A stretch of DNA of 64,000 bases. Source: Microbacterium lacus (lineage in GTDB: Bacteria > Actinomycetota > Actinomycetes > Actinomycetales > Microbacteriaceae). Under the pieces are notes generated by a model. The model did not search any database and was not told where the DNA came from. It saw only the letters and a program-made list of their open reading frames with translations. A program made the position numbers and the translations under genes. How positions within the stretch are numbered: the first letter of the stretch is position 1; each line of letters starts with the position of its first letter. Below are positions 34,439-43,348 of the stretch, piece by piece. The stretch covers positions 186,001 to 250,000 of the forward strand of contig NZ_NMUM01000023.1 of assembly GCF_002812805.1 (NCBI RefSeq). Direction: 5' to 3'.

Positions 34439-35161
34439 GTGTCCGCACCTTCCACGCCGTCGACGCCGCAGAACGCGCGGTCGCAGCTGATGGCGTTGAC
34501 AGAGGTCATCGCGGCGGGCCGGTTCGATCCGCAGATCGCCGCCCGCTTCGGGCCGCCGGTCGATGACGCTCGGGCCGCTGCCGTCCTCATCTTGTTCGGT
34601 GTGCTCGATTCGCTACCGAGCGATCACCGCGCTCATGCGACTGCTGTGTCACGCGACCTCGATGTTCTGCTCCTCGCCCGCGCGCTCACCCTGCGGGCGC
34701 ATCCGGGCCAGGTTGCTTTTCCGGGCGGGCGGGTCGACCCGGGCGACGACGGACCGGTCGCGGCGGCCCTTCGTGAGGCTCACGAAGAAACGGGCCTCGA
34801 CCCGGCGGGGGTCGAGGTGCTCGGGTCGCTCGGCACCATCCCGCTCGCTTTCTCACGGCATGCCGTGACTCCCGTGCTGGCCTGGTGGAAGCATCCGTCG
34901 CCCGTGCGTGCCGTCGACCAGGCCGAGTCGGCGGATGTCTTCCGAGCTCCCGTGGCAGACCTGCTGGACCCCGCGAACCGGGGCACGACGGTCATCCGTC
35001 GCGATGGGCAGGAGTGGCGCGGACCCGGATTCCTCGTGCAGCACGCGACCGGAGACCACCTGGTGTGGGGCTTTACGGCGATGTTGCTCGACGGGCTGTT
35101 CGACCTGCTGGGCTGGACCGAACCGTGGGACGCCGCCCGCGAATTGCCGCTCGATCTATGA
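34439..35161 (+). CDS. NUDIX hydrolase, CoA pyrophosphatase-like
   Basis: 240 residues from GTG 34439. The Nudix box GGRVDPGDDGPVAAALREAHEETGLDP contains the expected REXXEE and a preceding UPF0035-like segment LRAHPGQVAFPGGRVDP, as in NudL/CoAse enzymes that split CoA and derivatives. The C-terminus has the family HATGDHLVWGFTAMLLDGLFDLLGW. Metal-dependent, cytosolic. The start is set by the leaderless -10 box; longer frames upstream have none. Converges with the SRPBCC gene, overlapping it by six bases. Confidence 0.88.
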   Translation: MSAPSTPSTPQNARSQLMALTEVIAAGRFDPQIAARFGPPVDDARAAAVLILFGVLDSLPSDHRAHATAVSRDLDVLLLARALTLRAHPGQVAFPGGRVDPGDDGPVAAALREAHEETGLDPAGVEVLGSLGTIPLAFSRHAVTPVLAWWKHPSPVRAVDQAESADVFRAPVADLLDPANRGTTVIRRDGQEWRGPGFLVQHATGDHLVWGFTAMLLDGLFDLLGWTEPWDAARELPLDL

Positions 35162-35632
35162 CGAGGACCCCGTCGGCGCCACCGCCGCGACGAGGTGAGC
35201 GTTCCGCTGACGGATGAGCCGTCGGAGGTAGGGGACGAGAATCAGCCGCTCGACGAGCGTCCCGAACGCGGGCACGCCGAGGGTGGGGGATTCGACCGTG
35301 AGCGTGTCGACCATGACCGTGCGGGTACCCTCCGAGCGAAAAACATGCTCGTGCCGAAACGACCGAAAAGGGCCACGGGTTTGCTCATCGACGAAGCGAT
35401 GCGGACGATCGAGCGCCGTGATGCGACTCGTCATCGTGAATCGGATGCCGAAGTGTCGGGCACGCCACGTGACCGACTCGCCCAGCCCGGTCGTGCCGCT
35501 CGTGACACCGGCAACGGCCCGCTCGCCCGAACTGCGCATGGAATCGAGGTGGTGGTCGATGCTGAGCGAAGCATCGAACAGGTCCTCGACGCTCGCGGTG
35601 GTTCGGGTCGTCACGGCGAAGCTAGTGGGCAC
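35156..35632 (-). CDS. SRPBCC (START/polyketide-cyclase fold) protein
   Basis: 158 residues, one helix-grip domain: TTRTTASVEDLFDASLSIDHHLDSM at the start, GESVTWRARHFGIRFTMTSRITALDRPHRFVDEQTRGPFRSFRHEHVF typical of ligand-binding SRPBCC proteins. The start is GTG 35632 with GAGG about eight bases upstream. Probably binds a hydrophobic small molecule; substrate unknown. Likely co-transcribed with the DUF3054 gene upstream. Confidence 0.85.
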   Translation of the reverse strand: MPTSFAVTTRTTASVEDLFDASLSIDHHLDSMRSSGERAVAGVTSGTTGLGESVTWRARHFGIRFTMTSRITALDRPHRFVDEQTRGPFRSFRHEHVFRSEGTRTVMVDTLTVESPTLGVPAFGTLVERLILVPYLRRLIRQRNAHLVAAVAPTGSSS

Positions 35633-35674
35633 GGTCCGATCCTCGCAGCGCAGAGTGTCGCGAACGAACGGCGG

Positions 35675-36061
35675 TCAGCCGACGACTCGACGCGCCCGTG
35701 CCCGTGTCAGGGCGGAGACAACCATGCGCCAGCCGACGAGAAGCACGAGCAGCGTGACCGCCGCGACGATGATGAACGCGAGCGCGGTGCCCTGTCCGCT
35801 GACGGCGCGGAGCAGCATCCCGCCAATGACCGTGATGACCCACACGCCCAGGCCTGTCCGGACGGGCGCAAAGGGCTGGCGCCACGCCAACGTGACGAGC
35901 CAGCCCGAGATCAGGGCGACGAGAAATGGCCAGGACGTCTGCACCAGACCGGATCCACCGGGACCGAGCACCCCCTCGTCGTGACTCGCCCGACCGATCA
36001 CGGCGAACACGACGACGAGCAGAACATCGGCGACGAACGCCAGAACGATGTGACGATTCAT
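35675..36061 (-). CDS. DUF3054 membrane protein
   Basis: 128 residues with four predicted membrane helices, typical of DUF3054 (MNRHIVLAFVADVLLVVVFAVIGRASHDEG; TSWPFLVALISGWLVTLAWR; GLGVWVITVIGGMLLRAVSGQGTALAFIIVA). The function is unknown. The start is ATG 36061 with GGAG upstream; the same frame extends upstream but only as read-through of the opposite gene. Precedes the SRPBCC gene by 42 bases. Confidence 0.88.
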   Translation of the reverse strand: MNRHIVLAFVADVLLVVVFAVIGRASHDEGVLGPGGSGLVQTSWPFLVALISGWLVTLAWRQPFAPVRTGLGVWVITVIGGMLLRAVSGQGTALAFIIVAAVTLLVLLVGWRMVVSALTRARARRVVG

Positions 36062-36151
36062 GCGAACTCCTGTCGAGTGCGAGACCGGATCTACCCAGCA
36101 TCGCACTCGAAGACGCTGGCCCCGACGGACGACGCATGCCAGGATGGGCAT

Positions 36152-37111
36152 GTGGCCGCTGAGCTGCACCTCGTCATTGGAGCCGGCCCGGTCGGCACTT
36201 CGGTCGCGCACCGGCTCGCCCGAGACGGACGCCGCGTTCGTCTGGTCACGCGCTCCGGGTCTGGACCCGAGCATCCGCTCATTCAGCGAGTCGCAGCCGA
36301 CGCTTCCGATTCGGCCGCACTGGCAGTCCTCGCCAAACGGGCAACCGTCATCTACAACTGCGCGAACCCCGGCTCGTATCCACAGTGGAAGCGCGTCTGG
36401 CCGCCGCTGGCCGCATCCATTCTGCGCGCCGCGGAGTCGTCCGGTGCGGTGCTGGTCACCCTCGGGAACCTCTACGGCTACGGCCCCGTGACCGTGCCGA
36501 TAACCCGCGACATGCCGCTCAGACCCACAGACCCCAAAGGTGCTCTGCGCGCACGGATATGGGAAGAGGCTCTCGCGTCTCACGAAGCCGGTCGGGTTCG
36601 GGCCACCGAGGCCCGCGCGTCGGACTACATTGGCCCCACCGCCCCCGCCCGCAGCTCGGTGCTCGCCTTCTATGCGAACGCGACCCTCGCCGACCGCATG
36701 GCGTGGGTGTTCGCCGATCCTGACCAGCCGCACTCGTGGACGGCGGTCAACGACATCGCGGCGACCCTCATCACACTCGGCACGGACCGCCGCGCGTGGG
36801 GCTCTCCCTGGCTCGTGCCGTCGAGCGCACCGGTTTCGACGCGGGAAGTCTTGAGCCAACTCGCCCGAATCGCCGGTGCCGGAGAACCGCGATTGCGACG
36901 CATCCCGCGCGGCCTGCTGCATACCGCGGGGTTCTTCGTCCCGACGATGCGTGAACTCCGGGGCGTTCTGTACCAGTTCGATGCGCCCTTCGCCGTGGAC
37001 GCGAGCGCGACGACCGACACCTTCGGCCTCACCGCGTCGCCGTGGCGCAAGGTGCTGGCCCGAACTGCTCCGATCTGGCGCGAGCGCGCGCTTGTCTCGC
37101 GCACCGCCTAA
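36152..37111 (+). CDS. NAD-dependent epimerase/dehydratase-like protein
   Basis: 319 residues. N-terminal Rossmann motif LVIGAGPVGTSVAHRLARDG, then the extended-SDR region VTLGNLYGYGPVTVPITRDMPLRP and DYIGPTAPARSS. The usual YxxxK is not obvious, replaced near RATEARASDYIG, so it may bind NAD without being a standard epimerase. The start is GTG 36152; a CAGGAT six bases before it looks like a weak leaderless -10 box. Divergent from the DUF3054 gene. Confidence 0.8.
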   Translation: MAAELHLVIGAGPVGTSVAHRLARDGRRVRLVTRSGSGPEHPLIQRVAADASDSAALAVLAKRATVIYNCANPGSYPQWKRVWPPLAASILRAAESSGAVLVTLGNLYGYGPVTVPITRDMPLRPTDPKGALRARIWEEALASHEAGRVRATEARASDYIGPTAPARSSVLAFYANATLADRMAWVFADPDQPHSWTAVNDIAATLITLGTDRRAWGSPWLVPSSAPVSTREVLSQLARIAGAGEPRLRRIPRGLLHTAGFFVPTMRELRGVLYQFDAPFAVDASATTDTFGLTASPWRKVLARTAPIWRERALVSRTA

Positions 37112-37261
37112 CGCGCTCCGTTAGCGGCGTGGGGCGGGTTTTGCAACCCCAGAACGGATGCGCCCGAGCATCCGTACCGTGGCCGACGCCGGACACAACC
37201 GGTCGTCAGCGGAAACCTTGTTCCGCGGACCCATCGACGCAATCGAGACGACGGAGAACCC

Positions 37262-38158
37262 ATGTCACGAGACCAGTACACCCTGACCGATCCCGCCGAG
37301 CTGTACGCAGACATCGAGCCCGAGAAGCAGAAGATGTCGGAGCCCGGGCTGGATGCCGAGCTGAACGACAAGGCCGACCTCGGCGAAGAGACCTACCGAG
37401 GTACCGGCCGCCTCACCGGGCGAAAGGCCCTCATCACCGGCGCGGACTCGGGTATCGGAGCGGCCACCGCGATCGCATTCGCGCGCGAGGGAGCGGATGT
37501 CGCGATGTCGTACCTGCCGGAGGAGAAGGAAGATGCCGATCGCATCGCCGGAATCCTCACCGAGGCCGGCGCGAACGTCGTGCAGTTGCCCGGCGACCTT
37601 CGTGACCCGGCCTACTGCCGCGATCTCGTCGCGCAGTCGGTGGAGAAGCTCGGGGGCCTCGACATCCTCGTGAACAACGGCGGCAAGCAGGTCGCCGTCG
37701 AAGACCTCGCGGACGTGACCGACGAGCAGTTCGACGACACCTTCAAGACCAACGTCTACGCGATGTTCTGGATCACGAAGGCGGCGCTGCCGCACCTCAA
37801 GCCGGGTGCGACAATCATCAACACGACGTCGATCCAGGCATACAGCCCGTCCGAGACACTCGTCGACTACGCCTCGACGAAGGCGACGATCAACAACTTC
37901 ACGAAGGGGCTGTCGCAGCAGCTCGCTCCGAAAGGGATCCGCGTGAATGCGGTGGCGCCTGGTCCGATCTGGACGCCGCTGCAGCCGAGCGGCGGCCAGC
38001 CGCAGGATGCGCTCCCGACCTTCGGGGAGCAGACACCGCTCGGACGCATGGGTCAGCCGGCCGAGCTCGCACCCGCGTACGTCTTCCTCGCGTCGGCCGA
38101 ATCGAGCTACGTCATCGGCGAGACGCTCAACGTGAACGGCGGCATGCCGACGCCGTAG
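37262..38158 (+). CDS. SDR family oxidoreductase
   Basis: 298 residues of the YhdF/YghA-like short-chain dehydrogenases with a ~45-residue acidic N-terminal extension. Cofactor motif ITGADSGIGAATA near 57, NNGG near 137, catalytic Ser in INTTSIQAY, YASTK near 198 and PGPIWTPLQP are intact, so it is active. Such genes are often stress-induced; substrate unknown. ATG 37262 follows GGAGAACCC. A strong palindrome follows at 38192. Confidence 0.9.
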   Translation: MSRDQYTLTDPAELYADIEPEKQKMSEPGLDAELNDKADLGEETYRGTGRLTGRKALITGADSGIGAATAIAFAREGADVAMSYLPEEKEDADRIAGILTEAGANVVQLPGDLRDPAYCRDLVAQSVEKLGGLDILVNNGGKQVAVEDLADVTDEQFDDTFKTNVYAMFWITKAALPHLKPGATIINTTSIQAYSPSETLVDYASTKATINNFTKGLSQQLAPKGIRVNAVAPGPIWTPLQPSGGQPQDALPTFGEQTPLGRMGQPAELAPAYVFLASAESSYVIGETLNVNGGMPTP

Positions 38159-38191
38159 GCGCCGACCCGAGCGATCGACTCGCACAGCACA

Positions 38192-38246
38192 GAACGGTCG
38201 CGACACGCCGCCCGCCTTCGGGCTATGCGGAGTGTCGCGACCGTTC
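38192..38246. repeat. Palindromic extragenic element
   Basis: Perfect 15-base arms GAACGGTCGCGACAC and complement around a 25-base centre with its own CCCGCCTTCGGG hairpin. Lies after the SDR gene and can act as its terminator. Confidence 0.75.
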
Positions 38247-38337
38247 GTGCGTCGGATGCACCGGCCGAACCTGGTGCGCACACCTAGGATCAGGGGCGGG
38301 CGCCTGCGTCCGAATAAGAGCGGACCGAGGAGTCACC

Positions 38338-38901
38338 GTGAATGAGAACGACGCTCGCACCACCTGGGTGCTCGTCGATGGCGAGAACATCGACGCGACG
38401 CTCGGCGGTTCGATCCTCGGACGCCGTCCGCAGCCGGACGAGCGCCCCCGCTGGGACCGGCTCCTCGACTTCGCGGAGCGCCAGTGGGCACAGTCGGCTC
38501 GCGGGGTGTTCTTCCTGAACGCCTCAATGGGTATCCCGATGCCCTTCGTCCAGGCGCTGAAGGCCATGGATTACATCGTCGTGCCGCTGTCGGGTTCACC
38601 CGACGAGAAAGTGGTCGACATCGCCATCCAGCGCACTTTGCAGGCGCTGCTCGCTCGCCCCGAAGACGTCATGCTCGTCAGCCACGACGGGGACTTCCTG
38701 CACGACCTCGGGGCTTTGCTCGCGGCCGATCGCCGGGTCGGTGTCGCCGCGTTCTCGGAGTTCCGCAACGCCGGCTTCGGCACCCTGGCCGGGCTCGAGA
38801 AGTTCGATCTCGAATACGACGCACACGTCTTCGATGCGCCGCTCCCGCGCATCCGGGTCATCCCGATCGACGAATTCGACCCCAGCGACTTCCTGCGCTG
38901 A
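38338..38901 (+). CDS. NYN/PIN-like domain protein
   Basis: 187 residues. NYN nuclease-fold signatures: WVLVDGENIDATLGG with the first Asp, PDEKVVDIAIQRTL, and MLVSHDGDFLHDL with the paired acidic residues. It is thus a probable Mg-dependent ribonuclease. GTG 38338 has CGAGGAG upstream and a probable -10 TAGGAT at 38285-38290. Followed by an unrelated gene 80 bases later. Confidence 0.87.
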   Translation: MNENDARTTWVLVDGENIDATLGGSILGRRPQPDERPRWDRLLDFAERQWAQSARGVFFLNASMGIPMPFVQALKAMDYIVVPLSGSPDEKVVDIAIQRTLQALLARPEDVMLVSHDGDFLHDLGALLAADRRVGVAAFSEFRNAGFGTLAGLEKFDLEYDAHVFDAPLPRIRVIPIDEFDPSDFLR

Positions 38902-38980
38902 TTCCGCGACGACCGCGGGTGGCGGCGGGCCTCGACGGGGTGTCAGGATGAGCAGCACACCCCTACCCGGAAGGCGCCCC

Positions 38981-39409
38981 ATGGTTGCGTTCGCATACGG
39001 TCCCGTCGAGCTGTATCTCGTCGGTCTGGAGAATGAACGTCCCGCGCCGGCGGTCGTCGATGCGCTCGCGGAGGTCCTCGACGCGGGGCTCGTACGCTTG
39101 CTCGACCTGGTACTGATCTCGCGCGACGAGGACGGCAACCTCACGGTTGTCGAGATCGAAGACGAGGCCGACGAGTACGGATTCGAGGGCGTCGAGCTGG
39201 CCGTGGTCGGCATCGTCGGTGACGAAGACATCGCGGAGCTCTCCGAACTGGTCGAGCCAGGAACATCTGCGGTTCTGGTTGCGCTCGAGCTCGCGTGGGC
39301 TCGGCGGCTCTCCGAGAAGCTCGCTGCCTCGGGCGGGCAGCTGCTGAGCGTCGAGCGGATTCCCGCTCCGGTCGTCAACGCGCTGATCGATTCCATCGAC
39401 GAGGAGTGA
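38981..39409 (+). CDS. DUF6325-type protein
   Basis: 142 residues, small acidic alpha/beta protein: GPVELYLVGLENERPAPAVVDALAEVLDAGLVRLLDLVLISRDEDG and LSELVEPGTSAVLVALELAWARRL, as seen in DUF6325 proteins (often next to SHOCT proteins, as here). Function unknown. AAGG lies about nine bases before the ATG. Confidence 0.82.
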   Translation: MVAFAYGPVELYLVGLENERPAPAVVDALAEVLDAGLVRLLDLVLISRDEDGNLTVVEIEDEADEYGFEGVELAVVGIVGDEDIAELSELVEPGTSAVLVALELAWARRLSEKLAASGGQLLSVERIPAPVVNALIDSIDEE

Positions 39410-39501
39410 CGACCAACACGGCGTGTTCACCCGACCGCGTCGCTTGAGATACGCGTCGACCGGGCGACTGGAACGGCCGACATCACGAACGGATGCTTCA
39501 C

Positions 39502-39855
39502 ATGAGAAGAATGGGACGCCCCGGGTTGCTGGGGCTCGCGGCCCGCACCGCCGTCGTCGCGGGCACGGCATCGGCCGTCAGCGGCGCGATGTCCGGACGC
39601 CAGCAGCGCCGCGCCCAGGATCAGTACGAGCAGGATCAATACCGAGCAGCGCAACAGCAGGCACAGATCGACACGGCCGCGCAGGCTGCCGCCGCCCATG
39701 CCGCAGCTCAGGCGCCCGCCGCGCCGGCACCCGCATCGAATCCCGCTCCCGCCTTCGACCTCGTCGGCGAGCTGCAGAAACTTGCCGCGCTGAAGGATGC
39801 CGGCGTCCTGAGCGACGCCGAGTTCCAGGCCGCGAAGGCCAAACTCCTCGCCTGA
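39502..39855 (+). CDS. SHOCT-domain small protein
   Basis: 117 residues. The N-terminus RRMGRPGLLGLAARTAVVAGTASAVSGAM has a short hydrophobic segment, followed by a Gln/Ala-rich middle and a C-terminal SHOCT domain (FDLVGELQKLAALKDAGVLSDAEFQAAKAKLLA). It typically accompanies DUF6325 proteins. Start chosen at ATG 39502; ATG 39493 and 39511 are alternatives. Confidence 0.82.
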   Translation: MRRMGRPGLLGLAARTAVVAGTASAVSGAMSGRQQRRAQDQYEQDQYRAAQQQAQIDTAAQAAAAHAAAQAPAAPAPASNPAPAFDLVGELQKLAALKDAGVLSDAEFQAAKAKLLA

Positions 39856-39943
39856 CGCCTGGGTAAACTCATCGGTTCCCGCGCTCGATGCGCCCCGGCG
39901 TGCCCGCGGACCACGAACTCGACACGAACGACGAGAGGCGACG

Positions 39944-40645
39944 ATGTCTGACACGACACCCACGAACGTTCCCGCAGGCTGGTACCCCGACCCGACGGAT
40001 GCGTCGTGGCAGCGGTGGTGGGACGGCTCTCGGTGGACCGAGCACGCGGTGCCCGCGGCATCCGCCGCCGTTGTGCACAACGCCGGCACCGCTCAAGCGC
40101 CCGCGTACGCGCAGGCCCCCGCGGCGCCGAGCGCGCCGTTGCGCACCGACATCCAGACCAACACGGTCTGGATCTGGCTCGTCGTGCTGCTCCCGCTCGT
40201 GACGCTGCCGATGATCTTCCTGATCGACTGGCGCGGATACCTCGAGTCGAGCATCGACATGTCGATGACCGACACCGCGAACCCGATGCTGCCGTCGGTC
40301 GGCGTAACCCTCGCGTCGCTGGTGCTCAGCGTCGTCGGATATGTCGTGGTGGGCCTCGGCATTCTTTTCGCGTGGCTCGACTGGCGCGAATTGAAGCGCC
40401 GCGGCATTCAGAAGCCGTTTCACTGGGCCTGGGCGTTCTTGGCCTTGGTCATCACGAACGGTGTCTACGTGATCGGGCGCGGAGTCATCCTGCGTCGTCA
40501 GACGGGCAAGGGTCTCGGCCCGGTCTGGGTGTGGATCGCGGTCACGCTGTTCAGCCTCATCGTCGGCCTGGTCTTCGCGGGCATCATCGTGTCCGAGGTC
40601 TTCGACCTGATCTTCGAACAGACCGGCGACATGCAGTTCTCGTAG
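39944..40645 (+). CDS. DUF2510 membrane protein
   Basis: 233 residues. N-terminal DUF2510 (PAGWYPDPTDASWQRWWDGSRWTEHA), an Ala/Pro linker, then four membrane helices from about residue 72. The DUF2510 part is a small tryptophan-rich domain found in actinobacterial membrane proteins. Function unknown. Start ATG 39944 preceded by GAGAGG. Confidence 0.87.
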   Translation: MSDTTPTNVPAGWYPDPTDASWQRWWDGSRWTEHAVPAASAAVVHNAGTAQAPAYAQAPAAPSAPLRTDIQTNTVWIWLVVLLPLVTLPMIFLIDWRGYLESSIDMSMTDTANPMLPSVGVTLASLVLSVVGYVVVGLGILFAWLDWRELKRRGIQKPFHWAWAFLALVITNGVYVIGRGVILRRQTGKGLGPVWVWIAVTLFSLIVGLVFAGIIVSEVFDLIFEQTGDMQFS

Positions 40646-40651
40646 CGCCGA

Positions 40652-41461
40652 CTACGATTTCGCCGACTCAGGTGCTGATCCGTTCGGCGAGTGTCGCGCG
40701 TGCGCGATGATCAGTCGCGCCGCCGGATCGGGGTTCGTGATCATCGCTTCGTGGCCGCGTTCGGGGATTTCCCGCATCCCGGCGTGGGGGAGAAGCTCGG
40801 TGACGTGCGCGACCCACTCGCGGGGGCACACGCGGTCGTCCGCCCCACGCAGCACGAGCGCGTCGGCCTGCACCTCGGGCAGCGTCTCTTCGATGTGGTG
40901 GTCGAGCATCACGCGCAGTTTCCGCAGAAACCAACGCGGACCCGTCTTGACGTAGTGCACGGCGCCGATCCAGATCACGCGCGGGTTCTCGTCGACCAGG
41001 TCCTGAACCATCCGCCACGCCTGCTTCCGCACGCTCCGCTCGGCGGTGTTCACCGTCGGTGCGATCAGCACGATGCGATCGGATACTTCCGGATGTCGTG
41101 CCACCGCCTCGACGACGACCTGTGTTCCCATCGAGTGACCGACGAGCACGGGATCGTCGATGCCCAGCTGCTTCACGAAGTCGACGATCAGATCACCCGA
41201 CTCCGCCATCGAGCGCGGACTCGACGGCTCGGGGGACTCGCCGAAGCCGGGCAGGTCGAGCGCGAGCACGCGCCCCACGGTGCCGAGCTCACCCGCGAGC
41301 GCCCGGAACACGCTGTGCCCCATACCGATCCCGTGCACCAGAACGAAGGTCGGGCCTCCGCGCACACCGGTGTCTTCGTAGACGACATCCTGGTCGCCGA
41401 TACGCACCGTCCGGTCACGTGGTTCGGCATCGCTGCTCGGCGCGGGGTGGCTCTTCGGCAC
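40652..41461 (-). CDS. Alpha/beta hydrolase
   Basis: 269 residues. Oxyanion HG motif VHGIGMGHS, nucleophile Ser110 in GHSMGTQ, acid residue in RGADDRVCP and catalytic His in ERGHEAM. It is of the broad esterase/lipase/epoxide-hydrolase type; substrate unknown. The start is GTG 41461, leaderless: TAGGCT at 41473-41468 ends six bases before it and includes the stop codon of the preceding DUF4349 gene. So it has its own promoter despite being 9 bases after that gene. Confidence 0.9.
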   Translation of the reverse strand: MPKSHPAPSSDAEPRDRTVRIGDQDVVYEDTGVRGGPTFVLVHGIGMGHSVFRALAGELGTVGRVLALDLPGFGESPEPSSPRSMAESGDLIVDFVKQLGIDDPVLVGHSMGTQVVVEAVARHPEVSDRIVLIAPTVNTAERSVRKQAWRMVQDLVDENPRVIWIGAVHYVKTGPRWFLRKLRVMLDHHIEETLPEVQADALVLRGADDRVCPREWVAHVTELLPHAGMREIPERGHEAMITNPDPAARLIIAHARHSPNGSAPESAKS

Positions 41462-41467
41462 CCCGTG

Positions 41468-41473
41468 AGCCTA
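41468..41473 (-). promoter_or_regulatory. -10 box of leaderless hydrolase gene, shared with a stop codon
   Basis: On the minus strand TAGGCT: its first three bases are the TAG stop of the DUF4349 gene, and GTG 41461 follows after six bases. Confidence 0.55.
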
Positions 41474-42640
41474 GTCGCGTGGCGTGGCGGGCCCGGTTTC
41501 GCCGTCTCGACCGGTCGAAGACGCAACGGAATCGCGTGAGCGCAACTCCGCCCGCCTCATCCGCCCGCGCCGGATCGCTCGGCGGATAGCCCAGACGATC
41601 ACGCCCGAAACAGCGATGACGACGATCCAGGGCAACAGGAAGCCCAGCCCGATCACGATGCCGTTGAGCGTCGCGATCAACCCGTTCCATCCCGCGACCA
41701 GTCCGTCGCCGAAGCCGGCGGGGTCGGCCTCGATGGTCTCTTGCGCGAGCGTCAGATCGACGCTCAGACTCGACATCGCGACCTGGCCCTCGAGCATCTC
41801 GAGCTGCTGCTGCAGGGACTCCAGGGTCGCCTGCCGTTCGGCGAGCGCCGACTCGGCCGCGATCAGGTCGGCGACCGACCCGCTCTGCGACATCAGCTCG
41901 GTCAGACGGGCGACGGATGTCTCGGCCGACGTGATCCGGGCACGCAGGTCCACCGCCTGCTCGGTCACGTCTTGCCGCGAGATGTTCGACGCCGTCACCT
42001 CGCCGAGCGAGCCGAGTTCGTCGATTATCGCGGTCAGCTGGTCGGCGGGCACCCGCACCTGCACCCACGCCCCGTTGGGAGCCGCGGGCATCGTCGTCAT
42101 GCCGTCGATATCCATCACCAAGCCGTTGGTGCCCACGTTGAGGCTCTCGACGTATCCGCCGCGTGCCTCCGCAGCATCCGCCACGGCCGCCGCCGAGGCG
42201 TCGATGTCATCGACCCGCAGGCTGAGCGACCCCGACGCGATCAGTTCACGATCGCCGGATGCATCGGACTCGGCTGTTGCATCGCTTCCTGCGATCGCGC
42301 CGCCCTCGATCGCGCCACTGTCGGCTCGGAAGCCGTCCTCCGACTCGGGGATCACGGCCATGTCGCCGTCCTGCACCTGGCCGATCGCCGGCTGACCGGC
42401 CTCGTTCGACGCACCCGAGAATCCACCGAATCCGCCTGCGAGTGAAGGGCCGACGATCGCGGCGACCACGACGACGGCGGCGGCAGCTCCGACGCCGGCC
42501 CACACCCGCCCACGCCGCGCACTCCGTCGTCGCCGGTCCGCACCGATTTCGGCGAAGACCCCCGTCTCGATCCGGGTGATCGTCTCGTCCGTCACTTCGG
42601 GCAGCGCGTCGGCGTGCGAAGCATCCTGTGTCGTGTTCAT
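41471..42640 (-). CDS. DUF4349 membrane protein, probable sigma-partner
   Basis: 389 residues. A hydrophobic helix at about 46-68 anchors an extracytoplasmic DUF4349 domain (GGYVESLNV, VQVRVPADQLTAIIDELGSLGEV, a coiled coil of about 60 residues around LIAAESALAERQATLESLQQQLEML), followed by one or two helices and a basic cytoplasmic tail. Family members often act as sensors or anti-sigma-like partners. The ATG overlaps the ECF sigma stop (ATGA), which supports that role here; no zinc anti-sigma motif is seen. Confidence 0.87.
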   Translation of the reverse strand: MNTTQDASHADALPEVTDETITRIETGVFAEIGADRRRRSARRGRVWAGVGAAAAVVVVAAIVGPSLAGGFGGFSGASNEAGQPAIGQVQDGDMAVIPESEDGFRADSGAIEGGAIAGSDATAESDASGDRELIASGSLSLRVDDIDASAAAVADAAEARGGYVESLNVGTNGLVMDIDGMTTMPAAPNGAWVQVRVPADQLTAIIDELGSLGEVTASNISRQDVTEQAVDLRARITSAETSVARLTELMSQSGSVADLIAAESALAERQATLESLQQQLEMLEGQVAMSSLSVDLTLAQETIEADPAGFGDGLVAGWNGLIATLNGIVIGLGFLLPWIVVIAVSGVIVWAIRRAIRRGRMRRAELRSRDSVASSTGRDGETGPATPRD

Positions 42641-43185
42641 GTCGTCTCTCCGATGGCCGACCGCATGCGCGTGCGGATTCGCGAGAGACGATTGCGGACC
42701 ACGCCGTGCGGTACACCGAGTTCGTCGGCGGCCGCCTGGTAGGCGTACCCGCCCGAGGCGCACAGCACGAAGATCTCGCGATCGAGCGGCGACAACCCCT
42801 CGACCTCGCGCAGGATCCGTTCGGCCACCTCGGCGTCGATGATCTGCTGCTCGACATTTATCGTGTCGGGCAGGTTTTCGTCGGCCACGGCGCCCGTGTG
42901 CTCACGGTCGCGCCTCCGGGCACGCATCCGATTCGCCGCCTGGAAGCGGCAGATGGTGCTGAGCCACGGCAGCAGTGAATCGCTTGCCAGCTCGAGCGAC
43001 GGCAGCTTCCTCCACGCCACCACGAACGTCTCTTGCGTGACGTCCTCGGCGTCGGAGGTGTCCTGCAGCAGCCGATGCGCGATCCAGTACACGGGCTTCA
43101 CATAGGCCGCGTAGAGGGCACGAAACGCGTGCTCACTGCCCGCGGCGGCCTGCGCCACCAGCATCCTGTCGCTCACGTCCACCAT
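42637..43185 (-). CDS. ECF RNA polymerase sigma factor
   Basis: 182 residues. Region 2 FRALYAAYVKPVYWIAHRLLQDTSDAEDVTQETFVVAWRKLPSL and region 4 LSPLDREIFVLCASGGYAYQAAADELGVPHGVVRNRLSRIRTRMRSA are clear; no region 1 or 3, so group 4. The start is taken at ATG 43185; GTG 43182 or 43176 are alternatives. Its partner DUF4349 overlaps the end. A tandem GATCGTCTCAGAT repeat at 43286-43320 is about 100 bases upstream. Confidence 0.88.
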   Translation of the reverse strand: MVDVSDRMLVAQAAAGSEHAFRALYAAYVKPVYWIAHRLLQDTSDAEDVTQETFVVAWRKLPSLELASDSLLPWLSTICRFQAANRMRARRRDREHTGAVADENLPDTINVEQQIIDAEVAERILREVEGLSPLDREIFVLCASGGYAYQAAADELGVPHGVVRNRLSRIRTRMRSAIGETT

Positions 43186-43285
43186 CCCGCCAGTCGGCAA
43201 CGCCCCACGGCGTCTTGGGCGCGCCGCCCACTGCGGTGGCACGGCTGTCGCTCATTGTCTCTCACCCTGCAGGTGTCGACATCGG

Positions 43286-43320
43286 GCCGATCGTCTCAGA
43301 TCTGGCCGATCGTCTCAGAT
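43286..43320. repeat. Tandem repeat GCCGATCGTCTCAGAT x2
   Basis: Two identical 16-base units with start-to-start spacing 19 between the divergent ECF sigma and terC genes. Positioned between the two promoters; could be a sigma or regulator site. Confidence 0.6.
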
Positions 43321-43348
43321 GCGCTGCCGCGCAGTATGCTTGCCGACG

